Shown here: positions 23,084 through 36,900 of the stretch, in pieces | How positions within the stretch are numbered: position 1 is the stretch's first letter | Layout of the letters: each line of letters begins with the position of its first letter | Assembly (NCBI GenBank): GCA_951217055.1 | Contig: OX578276.1 | Location: 70,254,144-70,318,143 of the forward strand | Direction: 5' to 3' | Length of the DNA: 64,000 nucleotides | DNA from: Gerris lacustris | Lineage: Eukaryota > Arthropoda > Insecta > Hemiptera > Gerridae | Program-made: the position numbers and the translations under genes | Notes under the pieces: model-generated | The model's database searches: none | Told to the model about the DNA's origin: nothing | What the model saw: only the letters and a program-made list of their open reading frames with translations

Positions 23084-24390
23084 TCTATGCATACTTAAAC
23101 TATCTCTGGCCTTTCTTTAGATGTTACCCCATATTTTTATTTTTTTTTAAAGTGCAAGCATGCTTAACAATGACTAACTGAGATACCAATCTATCTTAAT
23201 AACATTACACTGTCAATTAAAGATCAGCAAGTAAGACAATAATTTTAATTCTTGACACAAATGAAATATTGAGCATAACCTATGTTTCTTTGCATACCTG
23301 AATAATAATACTAATAATTTAACCATTATTTACATATGTTTCGATAAGATTTATGTTTCATCAGTAAATTTGCTATTTTGGCATAAAATATTATAAATAA
23401 TCCCGAATAATTTTATCTTTAGGTTCTCGCTAGTTTCAATCAACTGAGCCACCTTGTAGTTAAATGTGAAATTAACAAAAATATAGCTAAAGAAACTATC
23501 TACAGTTATATAGGAATATTAAAGAATTTCTATAAATCAATTTGAACTTAAACTTTTAAAAATTCATGATAAATAAGTTTTTAGTACAATAAGTGAATTT
23601 TCAGATGACCAAGAATATATAAATTAATTTGTAGATTGTTTCGTTGAATAGTTCTTAATTAAAAAAGTGGCAGTAAGCAATAATTGCACTAAGTGAAGAA
23701 CACAATAAAGTTGCCATAAAATATTATGTCAAACATATTTCCCTAAATAAATTACTCTTAAAGAAACTATATAATCTAACTATAAAATGATTATGAACAT
23801 ATTAGGACTGAAATTAAATAAATAAAAGCTATATGTAACTAATGATTATAAATGATATGAATTGATTGATTATAGAAAATGTATCGATCCTAAACATCTT
23901 AATTTCAAGAAAAGTAGCAGCTTGAAAATGATGTAACTATCAGTTGAAAAGTAGAAAACCAGTAGTTAGATTTCTACACAAATGTACAAACAAAAGCATT
24001 TCAGAAAGGTTAAACAAACTTACATAACAGATGACAATTATCAATCAACCCTGCTTTTAATTGTATGAAATTATTATTTGTTTAAAAACAATATCTTAGA
24101 GAGAGGAAATAAATTCTACAATTAAAATGAATATGTCTCTACATTGTTTTCAGGAAATGATTCGACGATTGCACTAAGTATTACAATTTGTAAGTAAACT
24201 TACATAATATATAATTTTAATTTTTAGTAATGCTAAAATTTCACCTAAATAACGAATCAACTAGTGAAAATATCACAGTGCACTTTTTGTGTTTAACTGA
24301 CTTCAAAAACAATGTATTTTATTTTCCTTAATATATTTGATTGTAGCTTATTTTCTAGAACAGGCAACACCTCGCCTTATTATATATAAC
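23084..24390. other. A+T-rich stretch, nothing recognised
   Basis: No coding or repeat feature seen. It lies downstream of the CAP gene 3' end (minus strand). Confidence 0.6.
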
Positions 24391-24414
24391 TTATTTTTAT
24401 TTTATTTTATTTAT
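24391..24414 (-). terminator. Probable polyadenylation signals of the CAP gene
   Basis: On the minus strand this gives overlapping AATAAA hexamers, about 290 nt after the CAP stop codon at 24699-24701. Inference from position only; A+T-rich DNA makes such hexamers common. Confidence 0.4.
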
Positions 24415-24540
24415 TACCTTAATGTGCTTCAATTTGTAAGAAACAATATTATACTATTTATAAATATAAATTTATTATTATATTCTGCACTGTTTCTTTT
24501 ACTCCTGCAATTAAATGTCTTTTTCCTTAAAAGAGTCATT

Positions 24541-24602
24541 AGTGAAGGTAATATGATGCATTGTTGCGGGAAGATGGAGCAAGACGAGGTAAGTCAGCAG
24601 TC
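24541..24602 (+). repeat. Direct repeat copy 1, with a consensus splice donor
   Basis: AGTGAAGGTAATATGATG and GCGGGAAGATGGAGCAAGA, then CGAG|GTAAGTCAGCAG. The same block recurs at 25160-25228 with a 7-nt insertion. The two copies bracket the last CAP coding exon. Confidence 0.8.
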
Positions 24603-24698
24603 GGCCTGTAAGAAACACTCAAGGAGGGCCATCACGAGATGCGGGTGTCAGAAAAGAGTACACCCTTTCTTCTCCTTGGATTGCTGGGCGGGTTCTCC

Positions 24699-24901
24699 CT
24701 ATGTGGGGCTAGTCTCCGGCGTGTCCGAGGGTAGCTCTGTATCTGCGTCTGGGAGAGGAGGCAGAACGTTCTCTTCGAACATTCCGGATATATTGCCAGC
24801 AGGCCAGTATGTTGCCACAACCAGGATTTTCCCAGTTCTTGAGGCAGCTTTTCCAACACCAAACTTGATTGTACTAGCCCAAACCACCTGAGCAAATTGT
24901 C
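24699..24901 (-). CDS. CAP gene, last coding exon (203 bp with stop)
   Basis: The acceptor is TTATGAACAG at 24902-24911. It encodes [47 protein letters not shown] and the tail [16 protein letters not shown], then TAG at 24699-24701. The GHF.Q(M/V)VW motif has Gln in place of His. An open frame on the opposite strand (24337-24891) is only the shadow of this exon. Confidence 0.92.
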
Positions 24902-27900
24902 CTGTTCATAAATATCAGGCAAAAAAACATTCCATTAGTTTAAACTAATTTATTTACTGAGTACTGTCACACCAAATTAGCAAATTTGTAATCTGGGCGC
25001 ACATTGAAAAACCGGTGATGTAGGGCAGGGTAGGGAAGTATTAAAGCTCGTGATTTGAGATGCAAAGTAGGGCAGGGCAGGCCGACACTTTTTGAGTGGT
25101 CTCGTATATTTCTGTGGTTAAAAAAAAACTGCCCTGTCCTGCGTCTCAAAGTGCTCCCAAGTGAAGGTAATAAATAATATGATGTGTTATTGCGGGAAGA
25201 TGGAGCAAGACGAGGTAAGTCAGCAGTCACAAGTAAGTATCTGAGCAGTATAGACCATTTCAATACATTCAATTAGTTTTTTTAAGGAAACATTTTCAAC
25301 AGCCTATCTTTAATATTCCGTATATGAGTACATTGTATAGTATATTGATTAAAACAGCAATTAATAATCTTGCTAATTTATCAAAAGGAAAAAGAACATT
25401 TAAGATATAATTTGAATTGTACCATAAAAAAAGCTCACCTTTTGCAGTGATAGTGAATATATGTATTTGATAGTTTAAAGTTTACTTTAAATTATCAAAT
25501 TTGAATTTAAGGAAAATAAGAAAAGTTCATAATATGTTGGAAGCTTACCATGTAAATACCTACTTTTTATTTTAACAATTGTTTAAAATGATAATGCCAT
25601 TGAAAAAATCTATAATGTAGATTGAATGGAAGAAAGTTATTCAAGTAATAGATTAAAGCTAATATGATTTATTTGCTGAAATATATCTCTCAATTATTTT
25701 ATTGGTATGATTTTCAAAAAATGAAGCATATTTTTTTAATATAGATAATTCTAAAATACAATTGATCAGAAATAAGTTATCTAACCTGCATTGACATTTG
25801 CATGAAGGACTTCTGGTTCTTTTAAGAAATTATAGGACTTTACAGCACTATACCAGTAAGTAGCTACTTCTTGACCTGAAATCAGAATAAACAAAACTAA
25901 ACTATTATTGAAAAAACATTATGATCAAGAATCTATGTTGAATCACAGTTTACTGAAATATATCTGTTTATTTTATTATTGCTTTATTCTTTAGATCCTA
26001 ATAAACAGAGTATCATATCAATTAATAAAGGAAAGAGGCATCAGCTCCTCATCTATTATTACGATCATCTATGTGGTGCTTTTCTTCTCTGTTGGACAGC
26101 ATTGTAACTCAAAACTGTACAAAGGGAATATGGTTTTATTCTTCGAGTTTGATAGGATCTGCCAAATATTGCTATTATAACGTTTTAGTTTCTTTTTAAT
26201 AGAAAAAACTAATATTTTCCTAGCTTTTTTTAGCATACTTTTAAAGACTCTTAAAAGAGTATTGAAACTAAATATTTATTCTACTTCAGAATTTAAATAA
26301 TATATATACTCATCAAACTAAAACTAGAATGTAGGAAACACAATTGTAAAATCATCAATACTTTTGAATTTCTGGCTGAACAGAACAGACACCAACAAGA
26401 AAACATCCTCGGTTCTCTTAAATTCAAAATTACTCTTAATTTAAATTTTAGAAGTTATTAAAAATTAAAAATTTGTTATTATTATACCCTCTATTCAATC
26501 ACAGCTTCTAAATATATTTACAATTATTACATCTTAAAGTTATTTAGGACTCTAATGCGGTCTATTTGGTAGGCTTGGCCTCCCCGCCCCCTTGCTACAA
26601 CTACTTATAAAGTTATTTAGATCTCAATAGCTGCAACAGATACAAATGTTAGGTTCATGGTCTTACACATCTTAAATAATCAAGACAAAAGAAACTTCTT
26701 ATTATTTTTTTTTTTTCTAAATAAAAATAATTAATTAACATCAATGAAAACTTTTAGTTAATTTGTTGTAGCAACAATTATTACCAGTTACATCCATAGG
26801 AAGAGCGTTTGATAGACGGCAGAACAGGTTCTGGCCAATATCCCTGTCGTTTCTGTAGAAGAATGTGTCTGTATGAGCTAAATGATTTGCCCAAGATTGC
26901 GCCCTCTGACACAACTGGAAGAAAAAAAAGTTTTGATTAGTCCTCTGGATATGAATAGTTCAAGTGGTAGAGTTAATATAGCAGTGAATCAATTATAATT
27001 TAAATTAGTTGTAAAGCAAAACAAATTAGAATTAATCAAGGATAAAAAGTCTGCAATTTAGTGTGGCACATAGCTTCCTCATGACCTATCATGTACTTTA
27101 ATGATTTTTTTTGCTTTTACGAACTATTATTGTCTAATTAATTTAATTTCACCCTCCTCTTTTTTTTTTTAAAAAAATAAATAAAATAGTGTATAATATA
27201 ATATTTATATGTTTTTATGACTGATTGGGATGACGAAGTGTTTTCTTTTATCCTCAATAATTCAAAACTTTATTTGTGTATTCGATCTATAAGTAGTAGT
27301 CCATCTATTTGTCAATTATAAGTCTATCTTTATAGGGTTTTGTAGATCCATCTTGAAACCCTTATATGTAGGGTGATGTGTCTGTCTGTCCGTCGTTCTT
27401 TGGTTCATATCTCCCGAACCGTTTAAGGTAAAAAGTTGAAATTTAAAACACTGGCACAACTTTTTAACCCACACATAGGAAAAATATAGAGAAGATAAAA
27501 ATTTACTATGCGCATGCGCAATTCGCATGTGGTAAACTCAAATATATATCGAAACCCAATCAAATATACATCTCGAAACCCTTATGCCGAGGGCCGAGGG
27601 TGATGTGTCTGTCTGACCGTCGTACTTTGGTTTGTATCCCCTGAACTGTTAACGCTGGAGTTGAAATTTGATACTGGCGTAACCTTCCTATGTGTGGACC
27701 CACACATAGGAAAAATATTGAGAAGTTAAACATTTTTTTTTTTTTTTTTTTTTTTTTTTGGCATGGACTTTGTTAGTCATACAGCCATAAGATTATAAAT
27801 TAGATGATTCTTGTCGTTTCATGAATATTTGTTGTCTAATTATATGTTAAATGTTTTTAAAATAAGCTATCTTTTCATTTAATTTTAACTCATATTTTAT

Positions 27901-30900
27901 AAGTCAATTAGATTTTGATTTTGATTTCAGTAAAAAACTGAAAAATGGATTTATAAATATTGATTGATCTACTGGACAAAAGAGTTGTGTAGCTAAAGGG
28001 GAGGGTTATATGATTTTGTATGCGCTGGAATAAAACATGTCTCTGCTTAGCAAATTTCTTACAAGACATAACGATGTGCTCTAGATCTTCTCTTTCATTG
28101 CATGTAGTACAATTAGGGTTATCAACTTTTCTTATTTTATGCAGATATGATTTGCAAATTCCATGGTTTGATCGCAAACGAATCACAAGAACAATTAGGT
28201 AACGCTGTTCTGATATTCCTTTAAACCACGGTGTCCTTCCAATGTGATTATTAATAGTTTTATAAAAAGATCCTGAAGCACAGTTGTTATTCCATTCTGT
28301 CCATTGCTGAAGAGCTTTGTCGTTAATATGTCTGTAATAATCTCGGAAAGGTACCTTGTAGTGGATACCATATAAAATAGTAGATTCATCATCAAAACAA
28401 CTCAACTTAGCCAGACTGTCGGCCTTTTCATTGGGAGCTATACCTGCGTGACCTTTCAACCATACAAATGTTAATGTTTTATCTTGTTTGTTCACATAGT
28501 TTGATAACAATAATATTTCTGAAAAGAGATGATTATTTATACAGTTATTGTTTTTATTTTTAATTGCCTCCACCACACTTTTACTGTCTGTAAAAATAAC
28601 TATGTTTTCGTTCCTAATATTAGCAGCGTATTTTAGAGCTTCTATAATGGCGATTAACTCAGTAGAATAGCTCGAAAAATATTTGTATAATTTTATAGAG
28701 TGGTACTTATTTCCGGTGTAATCAAAATAACCACATCCTGCGTTTTCCTTGCATTTTGAGCCGTCTGTGAAGATATACTGAGCATCAGGCCAGAGATGAT
28801 GAACCCTTTCCCAGAAGACACTGTTTCTAATTGGGAAAGGGTACTGAGAAAAATCTTCAAGGAATTTTGTAGTTATATTATTTATAACGTCTTCGTAGCT
28901 AAGTAAATCATAAGGGCATTTCGGGTATATGTATGTGAAGAGGCGGAAAGAGGCTGTTTTTACAAAGCTATAAACTAGTGGAGGGATCTTCTTTTTACTC
29001 CAGTGAGGGGATGTAAGAACTGAATCAGATAATGTGGACAATTTTGATGAAGCGGATGTGTTCAAGGAGTAATTTCGCAATAAAAATCTGTCCGCGAGTA
29101 CTTGACGTCTCACAAACAAAGGTGGTTCATTCGATTCACCGTATAGAACAGGTAAGGGGGTAGAGGGGAGAAGGCCCAGGCATAACCTTAGGGCAATATT
29201 TTGTATCTTCTGTATCGGATCTAATTTATTGTCAGGCGCTTGCCCATAAAATATACTCCCAAAATCTAATACGGATCTTATAGTAGCACGATAATATAAC
29301 AGACTTACAATAGGGTCTGCTCCCCACTGCGTTCGACACACTGCTTTAAGTACATTTAAGTATTTTTCTGCTTTGCCCTTTATCTGGTTTATATGACTGG
29401 ACCAGGACAGTTTACTATTTAAAATTAGCCCCAAAAATCGAACCTCTCTTGACACACTCACACTAACTCCGTTGAGATTAACCACGTTCCCTATGTTAAC
29501 CCTTCTCTTGAGGGTGAATGGACATACCACTGATTTAGCCAAGGATATTGTGAATTCTTTTTCTTTAGCCCATTCTGTCAAAGCCTCCATTACGTCTGAG
29601 AACAACACTTGAGCGTCCTCTATGCTTTTGGCCTTGGTGTAGAGGCAAATGTCGTCGGCATATTGTAACACATTAACTTCATTACAGAAATACGAATCTA
29701 AATCTGACACATATACGGAATATAAAAATGGCGAAAGAATCCCGCCCTGAGGCAGGCCAACATACGACTTCCTGGGACCTATTTGCTGACCATTTATATT
29801 TAGGGATAATTCCCTCCCAGAAATTAACGACATAATATTTTGAACAAGGGAAGGGGGCAAACCGACGAGAATTAGCCTGTTGTATAATTTAAACAAATTC
29901 ACACTGTCATAGGCCCCAGCAATATCTACAAAAAGAGCGAATACACTGTGTCCCATTGAAAATGCGCGATATATGTCGGACGTAAGAATAGCCTGGGGTT
30001 GTGTGATCGATCGAAATTTTCGAAAACCATACTGAGAGTTCGGAAGTAGTCCTTGACCTTCGAGCCACCATTCCAATCTGTGTTTTACGATTCTTTCATA
30101 CGTTTTCTTGATACAAGAAGACAGCACAATTGGCCGGTACGAATCAACATCCCTAGGATTTTTTCCCGGTTTTAATACTGGTACTATTTTTTCCTCGTAC
30201 CATTGGAGAGGGAAAGAAAGTTCTCCTTTAAAGAATTTATTGAAAAGAGTAAGAAGAATTAATTTGTAAGTGAATGTTAGATTATAGAGCATAGAATAAT
30301 GAATCCGATCTAAGCCGGGACAAGAGTTATTGTTTTTCTTTAAAGCGATAATTAGTTCTTGTATAGAGAAAGGATTAAGTAGTGGATCGGCACTTCGATC
30401 CCAACCTCCACCAACTATTTCGGGGTAGAGTACGAATTGGTTAACTGAATCTGGTGTAAGTTTTTTAAGAAGTACATAAGAGCTTTCCTTATCTATTTGA
30501 GGAGGGTTAAAAGTTACTCCCCTATTTTTTAAATTTTTGAAAATTTTCCAAATATTTTTTATTGGAGTTTGGCCATTTAAATTTGAACAGAATGCTTTCC
30601 ACGAAGTACGCTTTGTATGTCTTACTGTCCATCGTGCTTTGGCTTCCGATCTTTTAAATTCTAAAAAGTTTGAAAGTGTGGGGTTATTTTTGTAGGCACG
30701 GATAGCTTGCTTTCTTTTCTCGTTCGTAACAGAACACTCATCATTCCACCAAAATTTAGTTTTTGAGAGCGACCCGTATCCCTTAGTTTGAGGTATAGCT
30801 TTAATACTAGCATTATTTATATCCGCCTCAAATTGATTATAATCATATTGATGCCAAACGTCTTGCGGAGGAGCTGATGACAATAGTTCTGAGCGATAAA

Positions 30901-33900
30901 GATCCCAATCCGCTTTTTTAACATTCCACCTAAGTGATCTAGAACTATTCTTGATTTTTAAGAATGACGTTAAAAGAACAGGATAGTGATTTGAGCCTAA
31001 GGGGTCCGGCCAAACCGACCAAGTAAAAAGAGAGACAAGTTCTGGCGAACAAAACGAGATGTCTATGGCTGAATTACGATGATGAGCCAATTCTTTTACT
31101 AAAGTAGGGGAACCATCGTTTAGGAATATTAAGTCAGATGAATGGGCAGCTGATAACAATTTAGAACCGAAACGGTCGGTAAAATCACAGCCCCAGGCTA
31201 TGTGATGACAGTTGAAATCGCCAGCAACAATAACAGGACCAGATACAGACTGGAAAAGACGGCACCAATCATTCTCAGCAATATTGTTATTTGGTTTGTT
31301 ATAAACAGATAGGATATTAATTTTTTTAAAATTACCAAACGAAAATAATTCTATACCAGTACACATAACATCTTGAAATTGGGGAAGGTTATTTAGGGGA
31401 TTATAATGGTAACAAGTTTTTATAAGTATAGCCACACCGGCCCGACCATCTTGACGGTCCTGGCGCACTACATTATATCCTGAAAATGAGACGATATGAT
31501 TGGGTTTAAACCAAGTTTCAGACAACAGAGCTATGTCGATATTTTCATGAAGCAAAAAGTATTCCAACGTCCCTTTGTTCGAAACAACAGAACGACCATT
31601 CCATTGCATTATGTTTAAACCTTGATTCATTATTACATATTGTTAATTCTCTCTAAGACTAGAGCTTTGAGCTCAGATTCAGAGAGTGAGTAAGTTTTAT
31701 TATTAATTATTTGATGTATAACAGAAAGGACAGCTTCAACAAAAAGAGATGTATTTGGTGTAGGCGTATTTGTTTGTTGTTGTTTATTGTTTTGCGTTGA
31801 GGGGAAATCTAAATATCTATTAAAATTAGTATCTACGGGTGTTGAGGGTAAACTCAAGCTCGGGTGTTTATTATAATATGTGTGTTTTGACAACATTAGA
31901 CCTCCTGGACGATTTTTAGGTATATTATCAGATTTTAATAATAAGTGCGAGTGATCTGGGGGTGTGTCTGGAGAGCTTTCAGTCCGTAACCGCTTTTGGC
32001 CGCCCGCGTTTGGCTGTTGACGGACTGTGCGCCTATTCGACGTTGTTGGAGTTAAGATAGCGCGAGTACTCAACGATTTTGTCAGAGGAGGAAAAGCAGA
32101 GTTATCGTCAGGATTTGGACACGATGCCACTGAGGAGTAAGAATTTCCAGTCCTACGACTAGCTTCCATATATGAAATATTTTCTGATGCCATCAAGGTA
32201 CGAATATTTTTTTGCTTCGATAATTCTTCACATTTTGATAGCTCAGTAGCAAGGTGGTCTTTACCGCAATGTATACATTTGACTTCTGTTGATTTACAGT
32301 CGTTGATTGTATGCGTGGAATCACCACAACGGGCACAGCGAGGCTTACTTTTGCACTGGTCCTGATAGTGACCAAATCGTAAACAGAGCCTGCATTGGAC
32401 CACACGCTGAACAAATAATTCTACAGAGCATCTAACACTATAGAGTATTACATAAGGAGGCAATTGCTGACCTCTTACGGTAAACCTTATCGAACTAGTG
32501 GGTTTAAATTTGTGGGGAACATTGCTGTCAGTGGATACTACTCTACGATTCAGTCTCCTGACCGAAACCAACTGGTATCTATCGCCGAAAAAGTGGTTAA
32601 GTTGCAACTTTACTTCGTCTTCAGATAAACTGGTATCAACGCTTTTTATAATGCCCGTCCTGTAGAGCAGAAACCTGGGAATATAAGCCTTGAAACCATC
32701 TACTTGAAGGCAAGGGGATCTAAGAACTATATTTGCTGCGCGTGCTGATCTAAAACTAACTTTCAGCCTATTTTGTCCCATTTTATTGATTTCCAGTACA
32801 TCGTCTTCGAGTTCTGGATGATTTTTATGAAGCAATTTGCCCACAGTCATCGGATGTATACGGCTAATGCCCTTATGCTCCGATTCACTAGATAGACTCT
32901 CAATAAAAACATAATAGGGAGGCAGATCTACAGCAGTAAATTCTAATATTTGAGTGGTAAGGTTAGATTTTATTGTAGAAGTTTCCATTTGATTTTCACT
33001 ATCATTTGTTCCTGTATTATTTTCATTATTGTTATTAGCAATCTGTGATTTTACATTAGCAATGTCTCTATTTTCTGAATTTATATTAACAATGTCAGTA
33101 TTTTCAGGATTATTTTTAGTTTTGGGGGAGTTTTTATTAGGCTTATTAATAGTAGAGATAGTAACTCCCCCCCCCTTTATCGGGGGGGTCACCTGGATTA
33201 TGGTTCATCCAAAAATAATGATGCGAGGGTCACTTTTGTAAAATAAAATATATCTAAACGCGAATTAAAAACAGCCGAAATAACGCTTCCGTATAAACAC
33301 ACACTGTATAACAATAGAAAAAAAACGTAAGGTATAGTTTTATCTCGAGAGAGCAAGGTCCGTACACTCCGGAGGCTAAATCTACACGAAAATTAACATA
33401 CAAAATGTACTAAGCTCATTTTTAATTTTTTTTTTAATTTTCGAGAAGGGTATCAAATGAAAGCTCCTCAAGAGTATTTTATTTTTAATAAGAGCATTTT
33501 ATGAGCATTGTGCTTTTTACCGCCAATATTGCGTTTTTAGAGCCAAAATTTCACACAAAAAAATGTCCCCCCGCACCCAATAACGCCTAGTCTAAAATTT
33601 TGAATTAATTCATGCAAATACCTTTTGGTGGGCGATGAAACTTTCCAGAAAACAAAATTTATCTTTTCGTTATTACTGATAAAAACATCATGACCGCCGG
33701 GGGATCAAACTCCTACTCTACTCTCCTTTCTCTACTCGGTTCCATTTTCTCTCCTGGGCCATCCATTTAAATTTGTTTATATTTTCTACTTTCTCATATA
33801 AAGAGAGAGCACGGTGATAGCGCGAAAATTCGATTTTGAGATTTTGATGAATTTACACGTTTTGAGATCCACTGAGTCCAAAAAAGGGGTTTATGAAAAA

Positions 33901-36900
33901 TGTCTGTCTATCTGTCATCTGAGCAAGCGCCTGGAGCCTAAACTACTGGGCCGATTTTGACGAAATTTGGCATACATGTTCAGAAAAATCATACCCCAAG
34001 GCGAAATCGAGAAATTAATTTTAGCTCCCAATTTGGGGGCGCTACCCCCAAAAACTCTGAAAAAAAACGTGAAACAAAATTATTTCTCGAAAACGGTTCC
34101 GAAGATTTTGATTAAAAAATTCTAAAATAAAATGTAGTCCAATTCGAATCTAATAATATAAGCCGTTTTCCCGGGAAAAATCTAGTTCCTGAGAGAATAT
34201 CTTAAAACGCGGACGGAGAGAGCCCGGGTTCGATTCTCCGCCCAGGAGAAGTTATTTTTATGATAAAATGTGATTTAATGTTTAGTAATAATTAAATGTA
34301 CATACGAAAACTATTAAATGGAAAACACTGGGGTAAGTAATTATGAACTCGTATATGAGAAAGTTTGTCTGAGTTGTCTTGGAACGATTTTTTACTTTTA
34401 TATAGGGTGGGATGGGGAAATAATAAAATGTTATTTCAGCATAATATAATTACGTATATGCCTAATAACCTACGGAACCCTAAAAAGTACTTTCCTGTGA
34501 TTTTTTACAATTACATATTGTACAATAAGGGCGACCAGTCGCACAGTGGGACCAAATCCCGAAAAGCTGGCCAAAACCTCAAAAAAATGTTACATTCTTG
34601 TAATTTTTATTGGTCATAGGGGTAGAGGGATAGTTTGTTTATCTAATCGCAAAGGTTGAGGGGGCAGGGGGCTAATTGTACAACTGCGTCTGTGAGTTCA
34701 GTTCAAAGTTGACTTTCGTAAGTAGTACACTGTGTAGCGTTAACGAGCAAAGGAAATTACGCGTTTTTATCGATTTTACAACTTGGAAGTGAGAAGTTCG
34801 ATTTTAATTCGACGACTTGGAAATGACTCCTGCAGGTATATACCTACAAAATATTTTAACACTTATACAACTTAAATTTAATTTTTATTTTATTGAAACT
34901 AAGCATGATTCGATAATCTTATGAAAACGATGAAATACTTTAGAAACTTTTATTTTCAACTAGATAAAAAGTTACGTATACCACCATATCCCGCGAAGAT
35001 CTGAGTTTAGGGATTTATTTTATTATATTATCTTACAAAATTGCCATTTTAAGTACTGTCAATCATACTAAAGTGATTAAACATACACATAATAGGTAGA
35101 GTCAGTGAAGCTCTAAAATAGGCCACATTTCGAATGAAGAAGACGGTCTTTTTACTTGAATATTTTTCCTTTAGGTTGTAAACCAAGGTTAAGGGGTTTA
35201 TTGGGGTCGCTGATTACGAATTTTATGTAAAAAAAATACAAATGGAGGCCTAGAATTGCGTGGAATATTTTCAATTTTATACGAAATTTGTTATTAATGT
35301 ACATGTACACAACGTAAGAACTATGACTATACGTAGCGCAAAAAACTTTCTTTTTATTAAAATATTTAAAATAATAGTTTGTAGTTTAGGATGTTAGTTG
35401 TAGTTTTCTTTCAGTATTTTCTTTATTGACCCATTAATATAGGTTCTACTCTTATCTACTTGGCCCTTAATCCGCATTTCTGAGCCTGAGGGCCGAGGGC
35501 TCTCCTCCACTAATCCTTCACAGAACCCTTACACATAATTATTTTTATCTCCAGTAGGGGGAAAAAGTTATGATTTTGAATTAGCTTAGAGGGACTAAAA
35601 CAGGTCTTTTCATCCCTGAACTCAAAAAGTAGGGAGAAAAAGTAAAAGTAGGGCGAAAAAGTAAAGTAGGACAAAAAAGTAAAGATTGCAACTTATTTAT
35701 TATTTAATAAATAGTAGAAAATGAATGGCTAATGTAATACGCTGGGGAAGTGTGACGTCACATACATAAAAAAGTGTGTGTTGTTACGTTGGCTAAGCTG
35801 CGCATGGCTCATAACAAAGAATATACAAATGAGTTTTATCAGTGCTATTTTATTTTATTATCATTTTTTAATCAATTTTATTAATTTAAAAACGAAAAAT
35901 GTCTCAATGCTTTAGATTTGGGTGCAACCACAGAGCCTTAAAAGATAAATGTCTCTTTTACCACAATACAAATTCATTTTCTGTGTGGTGTAACATAATC
36001 TGTAAGTAAGTTATCTTTTACATCTTATTTGAGTTATTTGTGAGAATTATTGGTTTTATCATCTATAATGTATACATTTATTGGCTTATTAGTGATGTTA
36101 CTGATATATGATAAGGTTAAAAACAGTTAAAAAAGCTTTTAATAGAATAAAAAGAGGAAAAAACTATAAAATGCTTACAGAACACTAGTAAACAATGGTT
36201 TGTTATGAGCCAAAAAAGATAACCTGACAAAAAAATCATGGAGGGCGCCTGACGTCACAGCAACCTTCGTCACTTTACGTAACCTCTCTGACGCGACGCA
36301 TGAAGATGTTGAAATCAGGTTGGCGGCACTGCGCTTTTTTGACCATGTTTATCTTTGTTTGTAACCTGCATCTAAATAACCTTCTATTTGAGTTTAATTC
36401 TAATTCTTATTTGTTTTTAATATTTAATCCCTTATATTTGCTATTAAAAGTGCTTAAAATTATTGTTATTTATTAAAATAACAAATACGACGAATAGGAC
36501 GAAAATGTGTATTTTATTCCTACTGGAGATAAAATATTGTATGTACCTCGTGAGTAAAGTGCCATTATTCCCCTCGCGATAATTATCTCCCTCGGCTGCG
36601 CCTCGGGAGCTAATTAGAGTTATTCCCTCGGCAGCGCCTCGGGAATTAAAGAGTCTAATTACCTCGGCTTCGCCTCGGGATTTAGGGACCATAGTTCCTT
36701 CGGCTTCGCCTCAAGAACCAACTTTTTCGTTCAGGGAATAATGGCTTACTTTACTCCCTAGGTGCATAAATAACTATTTCCTACAGTTGACCGAAAAAGT
36801 GGTTGTTATCGCACACAAAATAGTACGCAAAACAGTAGATTCCTGCACTTACTACGTTACCACACTCGTTTTACATTATCGCCCTCATTTTACTTAAGTC

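Larger units (their letters stand above)
27733..33400 (-). mobile_element. Near-intact I-type LINE with two ORFs and poly(A)
   Basis: In minus-strand order: 5' UTR (about 33400-33209), ORF1 (33192-31633), ORF2 (31630-27908), 3' UTR (27907-27760) and a poly(A) tail of 27 (plus-strand T run 27733-27759). The 5' boundary is placed where a different A/T-rich repeat starts; no target duplication was identified. It lies inside the first visible CAP intron in the same orientation as that gene, so its poly(A) signal could affect CAP transcripts. Confidence 0.88.

Noticed and set aside
24337..24891. 184-codon plus-strand open frame
   Set aside because: Its second half is antisense to the well-supported last CAP exon and its first half is low-complexity hydrophobic sequence from A/T-rich DNA.
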